Source of the DNA: Atherinomorus stipes
Taxonomy: Eukaryota; Chordata; Actinopteri; Atheriniformes; Atherinidae
Reading direction: 5' to 3'
DNA: 64,000 nucleotides
NCBI GenBank assembly: GCA_023101725.1
Contig: JALJCO010003012.1
Span: 551,001-615,000 of the forward strand
A program made the translations under genes and the position numbers. The notes under the pieces were generated by a model. That model ran no database searches and had not been told where the DNA came from. It worked only from the letters and a program-made list of their open reading frames with translations. Positions 39,700 to 54,600 of the stretch are shown here, one piece after another (position 1 is the first letter of the stretch; every line of letters starts with the position of its first letter).

Positions 39700-42600
39700 C
39701 ATATATAAATCTATATACCTGTATGTATGTATATATATATAGATATATCTATATACATGCGCAATAGATGTATAGTCATGTATTCATATTGAACCAAACT
39801 GTACAGGTGTGACGATGAGCACTGTGTTGAAAACTCAGTGGATCTGTTTTCGACTGCATTCAGATCAGGTGTTTGGAACTACTTTGTTTTTCATGCTAAG
39901 TATGACTTTGATTGTAAGCTGTTGTGGACAAAAGCACATTGGGTTAAAGAAAGCATGAAAACATATTTTTTTGTAACCAAAAAAATATCAAACCCTGACA
40001 CTAAAGTATCGAACCAAACCAAATTTTTGTACCGTTGCACCCTTAATTTATCATGTATATTATATATATTATGTGTGTGTATATATATCTATATATCTAT
40101 ATATATATATATATAGATATATATATATATATACATACATACACACTTGTATAAAAAAAGTGATTGAGAAAGTAGTTTTCTAACTTTGAAAATGAAATTT
40201 TCTTATTTATGAGGGTGATAAATCTTAAAGATCACAAGATGAGGAGATGCAATACATTTATATATCCTAAAATATATATAAAAAAACAAAACAAGAAAAC
40301 ATGACACAACATGCCGATTTATTTCTGTTTCAGAAGCAACTTTAAAACCAATTGTAATAGAGTAACTCGGTGGTAGTAAAAGCTAAAGCAGAACCAGACA
40401 GCCAAAACAAAAAGGAAAGAAAATGCCTGATAGATTGGTCCATGGAGAGAACATATGATAGGATGAACAGAGCGGGAGAGAGAAAGGATAGAAAGAGAAG
40501 AGGCATCCTGTGGAGAAAGGAGGGGATTTCCCACAGCCCAGATGGAAGCCATTAGTATGGTGTTGTTGCTTAAAAACCTTTCATGTCTTTGCAGTTATTA
40601 GATAATACTGGGTTAACAGTAAACAGCATGATTCTGCAAATGGATTTAATATGCAGACACAGCGATTGTTTTACCATCCAGTACCTAAAATTGGTTTAAA
40701 TGCAATAAAATGTAATAATTCAGAATGTAGCCTATAAAGTCTCCATACTGAGTTTTAAATTGTCGGTTGAGGATGAAAATGTTCCACAGCTCAACTTAAC
40801 CAAGAAACTCCCTGAGACGGAGACTGTTGCAGTGAGGTCATGTTGAAGCCAAAGCCACAACCGCAGCTATGTGCGCGCAAACAAGACGCACACAAAACAC
40901 ACACTCTGCTGCATGCTTGCTGATGTCATCGCCGCAGCTCTGGTAACACATGGGGGTCAACAAGGGGTCTCAACTCTGAACTCTGAACTCTGTGACCTAA
41001 CATCTGTTTTCTCACCATATTTTGATATTGCTGTTAGATTAGTGAAGAAACGGATACAGATAAAGTGGTTTTCGTGTCTCGTGTGGCTGGCTTTAAACTT
41101 AGGCAGAGTCTGAGAGCTTAGTGTGGTTCTGTTCAACACATGTTCGGTTAAAAAGCCTACTGTACGCCGCACGTAAAAGAAAAAAAAATCTAAATGTTTT
41201 TGATTATTGAGCTTACACGGGGGAGCATGGGAAACGGGATGGGAGAAGAGAGGATGCTTCTTTCCCCTTTTCCTTCTCTTCCTTCTTACCTCATTTTCTC
41301 CTCCGCTAGCTTCCCCTCATTCAGGCATCCCTCCATCCGCCTCGCCTCCCCTGCACGAGCTGCCAACTCCTCCACTGAACAGGAGACAGAGAGAGACGAC
41401 AGACAGGGGAAAAAAGTGTGAGATAAAGTGCAACAGTTCGCTTCAGACACTCAGTTAAAATCCATTAGAGAGTAGACCTAATTCAACTATAAAACATTCA
41501 CAATAAATATGATTTTAATAAAACAGTCTGCGATGGCTCTGGAGGTCAGTTTGGTTTTGTGTTTGAAAGCAACATATGCATAGCACCAATATAAACTTAC
41601 AGTTTTACATCTTCCAGCAGATGAAGGGTGAATGAAGGATTAACAAATTATGCATACACAGACGTAATTATTGCTTCCTGTCAAGTTCAGCATGAGTGGG
41701 AAAACATGAACTGCGAGTCACCTTCAGAGCAAATGAAGAACTCTGCCACAGAAGAAGTGCTGAATGCCTTTCAGAGGCGGAGAAAGAAGGAATAAACGCA
41801 CTGCGCTGCTTACAGCTGGACGTGGAAACAGTCCTTTTGTTGAGAGACAAAAGGAGCGCTCCCCCATTCAGTCAATAGATGGCACTCTTTACCTTGAGCA
41901 GGCCTCTTGAGCTCATACCCCTGACTGCAGCCCTTCAATCACATTCCCTTTTCAGCCGTCTCCTCCTCCGTCTACATGCAATAAAACCCCATTGTCCTAC
42001 ACTTAGTAGTTTAGCACATTGAGTGGATACATAATAAACCACTAGTCAGGTTTATTCGTTAGGTTTTGTTTTGCAGGTCATTTTCAGCTTGAATTTAAAT
42101 TTTCAAGATTTTTCCCCTCTTTCCCCTTTTTTTTTTTTGTTCTCTGTGCTGTTTTGTGAGTCAATGCTTCTTCATAGCTGCTAAAACCTTTTCACTAAAT
42201 TCAGTATTCATTGAATATAACATAAACTGTCAGCCATCGGTGGCCAAGGCTAGTGAATATTGAGAGTGTGTGCCCACTGAATATGAAGAGGTGTGTTTGG
42301 GGATGTGTGTGTGTGTGTGTGTATGTGCATGTTGAATATTTACAGGACGGACCTTGACTTTGAGTGTGCATGTCTGTTTGACTGAGACAAATAGAAATAG
42401 AGAAAATGTTAAGTGAATTTCTGCAATGCTTTTAAGGCTACACAGTGTGCTGTGACAGTAGTGGGACAGAGCGAAAGAGAGGAGAGTAAAACTAACAAAG
42501 GACACAATAAATATAAAAAAGGGAAAAATGAAAAAAAAAAATCTACATTTAATAGAACTAACAATAATTTATGGTTTTGTATCATCCAGAGTGTTTAAAC

Positions 42601-45600
42601 TGAATGCCTTGGAAAATTGAAGCTGCATCTGGAATTACTAAATATTTTATGACGCACAAACACTTCTTGTGTGTGTGTGTGTACGTGCCCTACCTTGGTG
42701 ATTTTTTTACTGAACCTCAAGGTGAAAGTTTGCTATGAATCTCAATAATCAATAAAGCAGAAATGTGAAAACTTGAGATGGGGATCAAATTCATATTCAA
42801 GGCATTAGTCTTAAGGTGACCTCAGTGACACCTCCCACCAGGGGAGGCCACAGAGAGAGCAATTAGCTGCACAGAATGATCGTTTATACAAACTCTCCTA
42901 TTTGCACCTAAACACACATAACCATAGGTACACACACACACAATAAAAAAAAAAAAAAAAAAAAAGATGACAATTTGTTCTATATCTCAAATTTTCCAGA
43001 AATATATAAAAAGGACAGCGAACTGGAGCACACTTGCACCCAAAGTGCTAACTTTAGACAAATAGATTATTAGGTGAAGGGTATGTTTAGCTTAGCAGGG
43101 ATTGATGACCAAATACTGACAAAATTTTCCACATAAAACCAGGATCTGCAGAGGATTGTGGATTTCTCGACACTTCTTATTATCTTAAAGAAGAACAGCC
43201 GTCCACACTGAAGTCTGAGGTGTTTTACAACCTGTTTTTAGTGGCTTCATGAGTGAAGTCATGACAGTAGTCCACAATCTAAGATCTTCAGCCCCCCAGT
43301 CTAAGACTTTCTTGACCCTTTTATTCTGGCTTCACAACTTATGGTGTGATATTAGTCTGTAATCTAACTCGCTCTCAATCTCTCCCTCTCGACGTCTTTC
43401 GTGCACGCTTCAAAGCCCATCATACAGCATCAGCGGCATAATCGCAGATCTGCGGTCAGATTACCCTGCTCTCGCAGCTAACCTTTAACATGAGAAGGAT
43501 GAAAACCTTGCTAACCCTGAATCAGTGGCTGGGGCTGGGCTGGGTCCTGCTTGGCCCTCATAAAAGCTTCATAAGGCTTCATGGGAGCTTCCTTTGGCTT
43601 TGTTGGGGGATTCGTAGCTGGGTAAGGTGCTCCCCAGAGACGTCCCAAAGCCTCCCAAGACTCGTTCTCTCTCTTTCTGAAGTTTCATAGGCTTGCAACA
43701 CTGCTTTTGGGTATAAGCCAAAAGGTGCAGGCACACAGCCGCACACTGTCATGCACACAAATACATGGCAAGAAAAGAAACACTAATATGCACACAACAG
43801 TGACTCACAAAGACGAACACTCGCACACAGACTCTTAAACTCACACACACTTACACCCCAACACACTCCCCTCTTGCTCTCTCCTCTCCGCTTTATTTAC
43901 AATCCTCTGGCAGCGGTACAAGGGCCCGGGGCTATAACACACGGCACCTAATGCTCAAACTGCCAGGTAATCTCATGTCTGACATCCCCCTTTGATAGAA
44001 ACTGATCAATAGACTCTTGTAAAGGAGTCATTTTCTCTGATGTTTCTACCAACCACTTCTCTCTATCTCTAACTCTCGCCCCTTTTCCTTCTCTCTTGCC
44101 CCCCCCCTTTCCCCTTTTATTAGCCATACATTTATAATTCATATTTCAGCTGGGCTGAGTTAGCTCTGAGACGAGGGGTGGGGGGGCAGCTTCTTTGTGT
44201 AATAAAGAACAATAGTGGTGAAATGATGGGGAGAAATGCCAGTGTTTGCTGCTGGTTCCGGTGAACAACAGTTTTGGGGATCGATAGAGTGTGAAATGGG
44301 ATTATAGCTAGTAATAGAGGTGAATTGGAGGAGAGAGGCCTGTGCATGTGTGTGTCCAGGGATCCAGATTGGATATCAGCGCGCACACACTCTCTCACAC
44401 ACACACACATACATATGCACACACATATTCACACATAATGATTTCATCATCTTTAGGCAGATGCATATCAGCAGCACAGAGGGGTGGTAATATCACATTT
44501 CTGTTTTTGGGGAAGTGTGGAAATAAGGATGTGGAGTTTTTGTTATGCTGTTATTTCATTTGCCGCCATGCAGCCAACCTTACAATACATCTTATTTAAC
44601 ATGTAAGATGACACCATTAGTCGTTTTTGAATATCTTAAGGATAAACCGATACGTTGGCCAGCCAATATTTTAGGCCAATATTTGCATTTTTTGCTGGTA
44701 TCAGCTGAAACATAAGGTATGTTGGCCGATACCACCACTTGGCATAATTTACAGACTTTTTAAACATATGTATATTTATTACAAGTTTAATGTTTCTTTT
44801 TAATATTTGTTTGCAAATGCACTGTTTCTTTTTTATATATCTATTTGAAGTGATTTGTTCTTTTTTATATTAAAATTACTTTCATTGAATCCTTCATTAT
44901 ATTAATTTGGGAGTCAAATGCAGTATCGGCCCCACATATTGGCTGAGGCTGATAAAAAAAATGTCCATATTGGCCCTTATAAATCTGTATCACTTGATCC
45001 CTAATCTTAAAGGATCCATCTTTGTCTAAATGTTTGCAGGTAGGTGCTTATTAATTTCTGCAAAAACAAAATGGACACACACCAGTCCACTAACACTTCT
45101 AAATCCACTGTATTTAACTCCCTATGCATACTATATATTAAACATGTGCACAGTTGTACACAGCATGTACCAGACACTCCAGCATTCCCTCAAGAGTCAT
45201 ATGTGACTGACAGTTAATCTGACAGATACAGCAATACACCATATTTAAGGCTGTTTTTTCTATCTTTTCTGATCACTCCTTTCTTTCCAGTCTCTGTAGC
45301 CCACCCTGACACAGTATGATTGAGTCCAGCTGCCTTCAGACACTTCAATCTCATCTATGTGACACTTCCCTGGTTCAAAAACTCTCTTCTCTTCTCTTTG
45401 TGACCATAGAGGCCTGCTGATGTAATATCTATCTAACTATGTCTGTATAAGCCTGCAGTAAACTCTACAATTTACAGCACAAGCAGCTTAACAAGAGCAA
45501 TTACCTGTTTTATTTTATTCTAAATCTGATATTGGTGGTTACTTGATTGCATTTTTATGCACCATTATGAATAATTACCATAATATATCATGCAACTTTG

Positions 45601-48600
45601 CAACATTATACAACAGTTAAGCAGGCTAATAAAATATATAAAGTAAGAATGTCTGGAATGGGTGTTTATGATAATCTTTTGGTAATGAGGTGGTCTTTTA
45701 TAACAATCTGCATTCTTATCTGTCCATTTTCGCCATCCTCTCCAGTCATCAATCAGCACAGTCATCACCAGTCAATGCAATGTTTTCATAATACAGACAG
45801 AACCACAACAAGGAGTCCAGTTAATAAAAAGGCCCTTTGTTCATGACAGTAATCTCTCAAGCTGACTCCTCACCCAGTTTATTCAGACCACTGTCATGTC
45901 CAGGTAAACAATGTCCCTTTTGTTATAATAATGCATCTTTATTCTTCTTAAGTCATTACAAAAGGCTCCACATTTGTGGACTGTATTTGCTAAAGGTAAA
46001 AGCTGAATAATATGTGGTTTTGTGTGGCGAGGAGAGTTGAGGGAATGCGTTTTGATCACAGACAAAGGCCAAGCTACACAGCGTTGTCCTTCTGTCTCTA
46101 TCTTGTTAATGAGCACTGTTCACTGAGCAAGCCAGCCACTGTCTGCCACAGAGAGAGACCTCAGATTCATCTCTCTGCGGACAATAGGTGATTGTGTGTA
46201 TGTGAGTGTGTGTGTTTGTACCTTAGAGAACCAGTGTGTACGTGCTAATTAAAGCAGTGGGAGTTGGAAGAAATGACTGTGAGCGTGCGTATGTGAGGTG
46301 TTTGCCTGGCGTGACCGTAGATATGTACGTTAATTCTTAATGAGACATTTCTGTGCCCAGAGAGACCCAAGCATCACCATTCCTGCACTGACACACTACT
46401 ACAAGGGCCACCGTTAGACGCACGCACACAAGTACCCACTCACACATAAACCAGATCATTACCATACAGCTAAAGCAGTCTGCCATTAAAGCAAGCCTCG
46501 ATCTAGTGTGTATGAACCACTGAGGGGACACTGCATGTGGACATCTAGCAGCTGAATTGTCACTGTGAACTGATAAAGCTAACAGCTGTGTGTCTGGTTA
46601 GCTGCTGTAGCTGCTCTCATATATGCAGTAGGCCTCAGATGGGAAAGGCTGCGTAAAGGTTCTGCAGCAGGATGATCTATAAAGAGAGCTAAAACAAAAT
46701 ACTTTAAAACAAAATGATCTCCCATGTAATCCAGCTTTACTTGCATTTGTATATTTTATGGTATAGGTGGTCAGAAAAGTTTGTAACATGAGAAATGAGA
46801 AACTAAAGCTACCTGCAACTTGGTGCTTGCTGCATAGCTGATCCAGCTCTTTCCTCAGTTGGCTGCTGTGTGTTCTCAGGTTCTGGTTTTCTCTGGTGGC
46901 ACTCCTCATCTTCTCCCTCTCCAACTGCAACTCCTCCTGAAGTCTCCTCACCTCTCCACTCTGTACATTCACCTCCTTACTTCTCCTGAAAGATTCTTGC
47001 TTAGCCTCTTTCAGCTGCTCCTCTGTCTGCTTGAGGAGCATCACATGGACCTTCAGCATGAATAAGAAGGAAGAGGAGAAAGGAATGAATGGCAGGCTTT
47101 TGTGGTCCTGTTCAGATGAAGTGAGCTACAAAACTGTTTTGAATGACCTTCACATTTGGCCTCGGTTTAACACTTGTGTGATTTTTGCAAAAGCCTTCAA
47201 TTTGCTTTTATCCAAGTTAAGTTTTTCCTTCATATTTGCTTTAGAATTACAGATAAAAAGAGAAAGGAGAGAGCAAGCATATGTAAATATCAAAAATGCT
47301 TGAATTGTTTGCATGGGCCTTGGGTATTGTCTCATGTCTGCACCTTGCAACGTTCTTGAAAATGTAACATACTATATGATAGCATGTGCTACTGACTATG
47401 AATGTTGGTTGAGCTTTCAGCACTCACTGCCTTTCTTTGTTTATTTATGATTCCTTTTAGGAATAAATTAATACTGACATCCAGACAAAACATTAATGTA
47501 GTTGCACAACAAATATATTATCAACTAAGCATTATTATCTTAATGCATCATCTTCCAGTTTCCCTCAAAAGCCTTTTACTGTCAACTGACCTGAACTCAG
47601 ACAGAATATGCATGACTAAGCATTCATGTAAATCATTAACTCTTGTATAATTATGTATATTTGCATAATGATAATGATTAATAATGTGTATATGCATAAT
47701 GCATGTGATGAATGTAGATGTAGCCTTCAACTTCTATGTTCCTACATGACATAGACTCATTATGTGTTATTCCACAGGGAAGATGGCTGCATGAATGGGC
47801 CCGAGTTGACCCTGACAGCAAGCGAAAACACCACAGTTGGGTTTATGTGTGTTTATGAGATTAAATGTATGTGTGCATGCATGTGATCTTGGTAAGAATA
47901 ACATGCAACCTACAAATTAATGTGCAATGTGAAGCATTACCGCTTATGCATAAAAGGCCATGGACTCACACATACACGATAGGTCCAAGACTGCCAGTAA
48001 TGTTGGCACTCTGCCAGGCTACAGTCACCACTTTGAGTAATTTGAATATTTAGTGTCCCATTGAGCTCTTAATTGGAGTCAATTTTACCAGCCTTGGCAC
48101 CGTTTGGTGCTTTAATTAATGGCAGGGCAATTTGTTTCTGCCAGGCAATCACAGGACAATCACACGAGTGGTCCGTATTGGTGCCCATGACAGTGGTTGA
48201 AGTACGTCTCTGGAAACTTGTTTTCAAATCATGCTCTCAGCATGCATAAGAGACATTCACAACGGTATCCATTTGCACACTGCACAAGATTTCAGCTTAC
48301 ACCCACTTCAGGTCACACCTATTTCAGGATATGCCCACTCACATTTTGCAGTAGGAAACATACCTAGAGGGAGAATTGGTTGAATGATCTTTTACTGTAG
48401 TTTCTAACCACAGACTGCATCATCTAGGATTTTTCAGTGACTTTAATAACAAAAGAAACTCTTTATATTTATTTAGCATTCTGAGCTCTACAATTAATAA
48501 TGATGCAGAAATCCAGAGCACTTATATTGCTAGTTTGCTACATCTAATTTCCAGGTATCTCTGTGGTGCTTAGAACAATTGTGTGAGTTACAGGAAATTA

Positions 48601-51600
48601 TTAACAAACTTCTCTCATTGTAAGGCGGTCACATACATCTTATATACAGTATACTAATTGGGGATGTTCGATACTGGCTTTTATACCGATATCCAATGTT
48701 GTCCTACTCTTAAATTCCGATATCCAAAATCAATTGATACCGATATATGCTCACAACTGTGACGTTGTATCTTTCATATTTTGAAAAATACAACTATATT
48801 CTATTCTGGGAACAACAACCCTAAAAATAGCCTTAACTCAGCCATAGTTGGACATCTGGCTGCCATATATCAGATACTAGCAGGTATTAGCCAACATGTG
48901 GTTAATTATAATGTTTCTGACAACTTGATAACTTTACCAATAACTTAAACCAGACATATTATAAGCTGATTTAAAGCAAGTCATTCTGTAGCAGCAGCTG
49001 CACCATAGTCACATGACTGTAAAAGGAATGCTGGGATATGAAGTTTTCCAGAATAAAAGAGACTTTTCTACATGCTGCATCGCCGCCATTGGAACAAGAT
49101 CTCGCAAAATCTTGTTGTTCTGTTACAAAATCTCGCAAGATATCATTAGTAAAAGTATCGGTCCGAAAAAACAGAACCCAATATTTTCCGATATCATATA
49201 TTACTGCCAATATCGGCCGATAATATTGATAGGTTGATAATATCGAACATCCCTAATATCAATCAGTTATTTTGAAACTAGAACTGAGCTAATCTTCTAA
49301 ATGATTATTGTATTTGTGACAAACTGACTTCTTACTGGTTAAAATACTCTCAGTGTTTGCTGATTTGTCTCCATCTACAATATCTTTTATCTTTTGCTTA
49401 ATTTTGTGGGATTTGACAAGTTTCTGTTGACACTGTTATTACATTACCTCCTCTTCGGTTTCCTCCCCTGCAGTCTGCAGACAGACTTCTCTCCAACAAG
49501 CTAGTACAATGGAACAATGGAGAAAATTTCTGAATTACATTCATTACTTTCATACCTTTTGTGTGGCAGCCAGCTTAACCTCTAAGCTCATTACTTCCTT
49601 TTTCAAACGTGCAACTTCCTGTTCCAGCTGGCTGTGATTGCTCAGGTGTGTGTGTTGAGATGTGGCAAGGATCTGCTTCAGATCCTCTTTCTCCTGAGCT
49701 CTATAAGAAGAAGAGTGAACGTCCATGTCAGGAATTATTACAGTGTGAAAGTCATTACACCAGAAAACTGCCTTAATTACAAGAAGTTATTTGCATGCAC
49801 TGTACTAAATTTCTCCTACAGCCTACTGTTTGGCCTCAGCTAAGTGGACAGTTAAGAGGATGAGAGTGAGTTAGGGGTGGAGGAAGATGAGAAGGGCATG
49901 AGAGGAGAGACAAGGACAGACACAAGGATCAGCACAGAAGAATGAGAGTTTTATAGACTCTGTTATTACTGTCTGGCCAGCTCTGACTTCATCTTAAGAA
50001 TAGCCTTTTCACACTCTGCAAGGCGTTCAACTTGCTCACTGCAGCACTGAAACACACAAAATATAAACACCAAAAAAGAGTGGGCGATAAAGTCTTGTTT
50101 GTTGTTTTTTGTCCTAAATCTAACAAGGTTTTTTTTAAATATATGTACTACAAAAGAACATATTCTATAAACTATAATATACATTCACTGGCCCCTGTAT
50201 CAGATATACCTTTTGAATTGCTTTTGACGCAAATATCTAATCAGCCAATCATATGGCAGCAACTCAATCCATGTAAAAAGGTTAAGATGACTTGCTGAAG
50301 TTTAAATTGAGTATCTGAATGGGAAAGAAGGGGGATTTATGTGTTGGTGGTAGAGAAGAATCAGAGGACTGATGGGAGATGACAGAAAGGCAACTGTAAC
50401 TCCAAAAAGCACTGATTACAACCAAGGTATGCAGAATACCATCTCTGAAAGCACAAAACTTTTGAAACAGAAAACAAGGCAACGATTCACTTAAGCTCAC
50501 CAAAATTGATGGAAAATAGAAGATTAGAAAAGCATTAGCTGTCTCGACAAATTTTAGCTGTAACATTCAGGCTGGGTCATCCATGTATCAGCATTTCAGG
50601 TTGGTGGTGCAATAATGTGGGGGATATTTTCTGGGCACACTTTGGACCCCTTAGTATCAATTAAGCATCCTTGAAACACCACAGTCTACCTGGTTATTGC
50701 TGCTAGCCATCCATCCCCTCATGACCACAGTGAACCATCCTCTGATGGCTGCTTCTTGCAGGATAACGCACCATGTCACAAAACTCAAATTATCTCAAAC
50801 TGGTTTCCTGAATATGACAATGACTTCACTGTACTGCAATGGCCTCCACGATTACCAGACCTCAATCCAATACAGCAAGTTTGGGATGTGGTAAAATGGA
50901 AGATTCTTATCATGGATGTGCAGCTGACAAATCTGCAGCAACTGTTTGATGCTATCATGTCAACATGGTCCCAAATCTTTGAAGAATATTTCCAACATCT
51001 TGTTGACATGAAAAGTTAAGGTGCTACTGAAGACAAAAGGATGGTTCCAACCTGGTACTTGCAAGATATAGCTAATAAAAGGGCCAGGGTGTATATCATA
51101 AACTGAACAGAACTCTGAATTATGCAATTATAGTGACATTAACTTTGTACTCCATAGAGTTTAGATGCAAATTGTATAATCCTACAAATCTAGGACCCTA
51201 CCTTCTGTAGCTGTTCTTTGAGTCTGGAAAGACTGAGATAGTCGTCATCAGAATGAGAATGGCTCTGCTGATAGAAGCATAGGTTGCACTCCACCATCAA
51301 TTTCTATAAATAAATACAGAGCAAGTGAGTCAGATGGCCTAAACAGAAACAATGTATAATCTGAAACAGATTCTGCCAGCTTAGATATTTTGGTTTTCTA
51401 AGAAGTGACAATAACACTGACGTGCCATTAAGCAAAATGCACTAATGTGACGCTCATTTGTGTATTGATTTGCAGAGATGCAAGACCTTGGTGTTCCAGA
51501 CAGCAACAGAACAAACCAAAATGAGCAAATATACACCAAAACCTTCATCTTTTTTATATTACTAAGGAGTATCTCCTTGAAAAAGGAAAAAAAAAGTACC

Positions 51601-54600
51601 TCATTGTTTTCTACCACCGAAAGCTCTGTCTATATTCATTATATTCATTATTAAAAATAAATTGCTTAATATATCACAACCCTGAATCGTAGTCTATTAG
51701 CTACTGTGCTTTATGACGGCAAATCTTGTAAGTAATTCAAAAGTAGATTTCTTTGTAGGAACGGAGAGAAAATTTACTTGTCCTCCACTGTTCATCTTTA
51801 TGTTATAGAGAGATATTCATGATCAGAATACAAATAGACCAGAGACGAGGCAGAATTAAGATACCACACTCTGTGTATGTTCTTGTCCCTTAAAAATACA
51901 GAAACATTAAAAAGTATGAATTTTACACTTATTTTTTAAATGATATCTTAAATATTAAAAGCATTTTTCTAAAATTTAGATGTTCTTGTAAACTGGGAAT
52001 GAAGGCACTACTGATTTTAGGGTTAGCTGAGCCCAACAGTGACATGAGGTAGTGAATTAGCAGGACGTGAGTCTCCATAAGAACTCCTAACCTCTTGATA
52101 GGCGCCTCACAATCAAAGTCATTAGCCTGTGTAATAAAGGGCCTGAGATACAGCCATTCTTCAACAGCCTAACTCTTTTATAACCAACAGATTAAAGTTG
52201 ATTGGATTAAAATGACATTCTGCCCGTCTGACCTTGGCGGCAGCAGTTAAGTTCATCCAAATTAAATTTCTCCGTAATAAAGATGATTCATTTGTTGCCT
52301 GACGTAGTAAATATAAAACAGAAAGAAAAAGGAGAAAAGATTAAGTGACACACACCAGTGCCCACATGCACATTTGTACACACACATATACATGCATGAA
52401 AAGACACATACACACACAGGAATGTGCCCGTGCATGCACTCACACTGCACCGTTGGTACACATGCTAGAACACAGAGACATTCAACGAAGTGAATTGAAA
52501 TTTACTTGTATGTTTAATACACACTTGCTAATTTTGAGAACTCAGGAAAAACTTTGTTTAAAGTATGAGTCCTTTAAAATATTTAAAATAGCAAAGGAAA
52601 GCACCACTGAACTGCCTTTACACTGGTTTCCACACTGCTTCATCCATTTCATCTAGTAAATACAGTAAGAGGGGAATTTGACACTGCCAAAGAAATAATC
52701 TAAAAGCATCAAACTGAATGAAAGCTGAACAATAATCTGCACTGATGCTCAAAAATCAGAACCATGACAAAGACACTAAGAATCTCTGTGTATCTGTATC
52801 TGATGTAGGCCTTTGCATGTGCACATGCTGTAGCAACAAATGCATGTTTGTCCAAACCTGCTGTTTGAGCGTGTCCATCTGCTCCTGCAGGGATCCCACA
52901 AGGCTTTTGAAATGCTCCACTCTTTGCCGACTCTCGCTCAGCTCGTTCCGATTGGCCAGGAGCTCTTCCATTAACTGGTCAAGAACTTCCTGCGAGCTCT
53001 CCCACCGGCCAACCTTCTTCTGGTGCCGCAGCTCCAGCTCAGCTAAATCTTCTTTCACTAACTGAGCTGCTAACTGCGACTCTTTGAGCTACCAGTTAGA
53101 TAGCAAACAAGCAGATTTTTAGATTGTATACTGACTAAGGATTGAAGAGGAAACACCTGTAGGTTAAATCTAAATATAAAAGAATTGGTTATGAGGAACT
53201 AGGAGAGACTGCAATTTTATATCAACTACACAATGCACATATCAATTAATTCTCATCCACCTTTTGCTGGGAGTACCGTAGTTCCTCTTCCAGCAGTTCC
53301 ATCTGCCCTTGCATCTTATGCAGTTTCTCTAATGCCGTAGTGTACTTTTGTTTAAAGATTGTGATAATTTCTTTCTGCTCCTGGTTTTTCAAACTGGCCT
53401 CTTTCAGCTCATCATTGGCTCTTTTCAGCTGCTGATGAAGAAGGTCCATTTCAGTCACCTGCTTCTTCACTTTCTCTCCAAATGCCTCAACCTAAAAGCA
53501 AAGACACATATAAATAACATTAACGTCGAAAACAACAAGCCTCACCTTTAATTTCAAAAGCTAATATCTTGTTGATGTGCTAAAACTAGACCACTGCTAA
53601 AATTATTTGAAAATGTCTGAATCACTCAGTTTAAGTTCCCATCTTTTTAGAGAAGCTCTGCCAGCTCTAATTAAGGAGCTGGTCAATAGGAACAAAAAAG
53701 AAAAAAAAGGGCAACCTTTGAATCAGAAGCCTGGAAATAGATACTTGAAATTAAATAGATGTGCTTCTGCACAGCAGGAATATCTTTGTATGATGCATAT
53801 CAGTGAATTCATCAGGGGCAACATAGGGTTAGAGGGTGTCCTTGCCCTAGGACACTGTTAACTGATGCTGCTCAGTCTGACTCTGTTATGTAGCCACACT
53901 TGTTTCAAAATAGAAATGAAAATGAAAAAAGAACCAGGAAAGAAATCTGGACAACAAAATAAAAGAAATTGCCACAGAAATTTTATTTTGGGAGGGAAAC
54001 AGAGATAGTGAAGTTATGATCACTCAGAGGACAAGCAATGGACGTCACAGTCAAACAGCCAAGATCCAAGACTAGCTAGAAGACATCAACTGTGAAATGT
54101 GAATTTGTAATCAAGTCGCTACAGCAGGGTTCCCTACAGTATTCAGTCTTATGGGGGCCACAGTCCAACAGGTTTTCAATGTGACCCTGCTCAAACACAC
54201 CTGGCTCAAATTAAATAGATCTAACAGCCAATGATGTTCAGGACAAGACTCATTAATTTAAGTCAGGTGTGTTTGAGAAGGGACACATTGAAAACCTGCA
54301 CGGCTGCAGCCCTGGTAGGACCAAATTGGGGAACCCTGCGCTTCAGCAAATGTGATCTTAAACAATAGGGTCCCATTGCGCTGACTAGGTTTTACCTCTT
54401 CTCTGCGTAGTTCTGCGTGTGTTTGTATGATCTGAGGATACTTAATCCACCTGCAGGTCCTCCTGTAGGGGATTGCTTATTTTGTTTTCCAACAGAGACC
54501 TTGGAATGTTGTTTAGGGGTTTCTGTACAGATGCACCAGTGAACTGTGTAAGTGGATTCATGTTTATCTCTCCTCTCTCGCTATCTCCCTCTTTCTTCAC

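Noticed and set aside
39661..40145. TA-rich arrays as a possible replication origin or matrix attachment site
   Set aside because: They are simple microsatellites; sequence alone gives no support for such a function.
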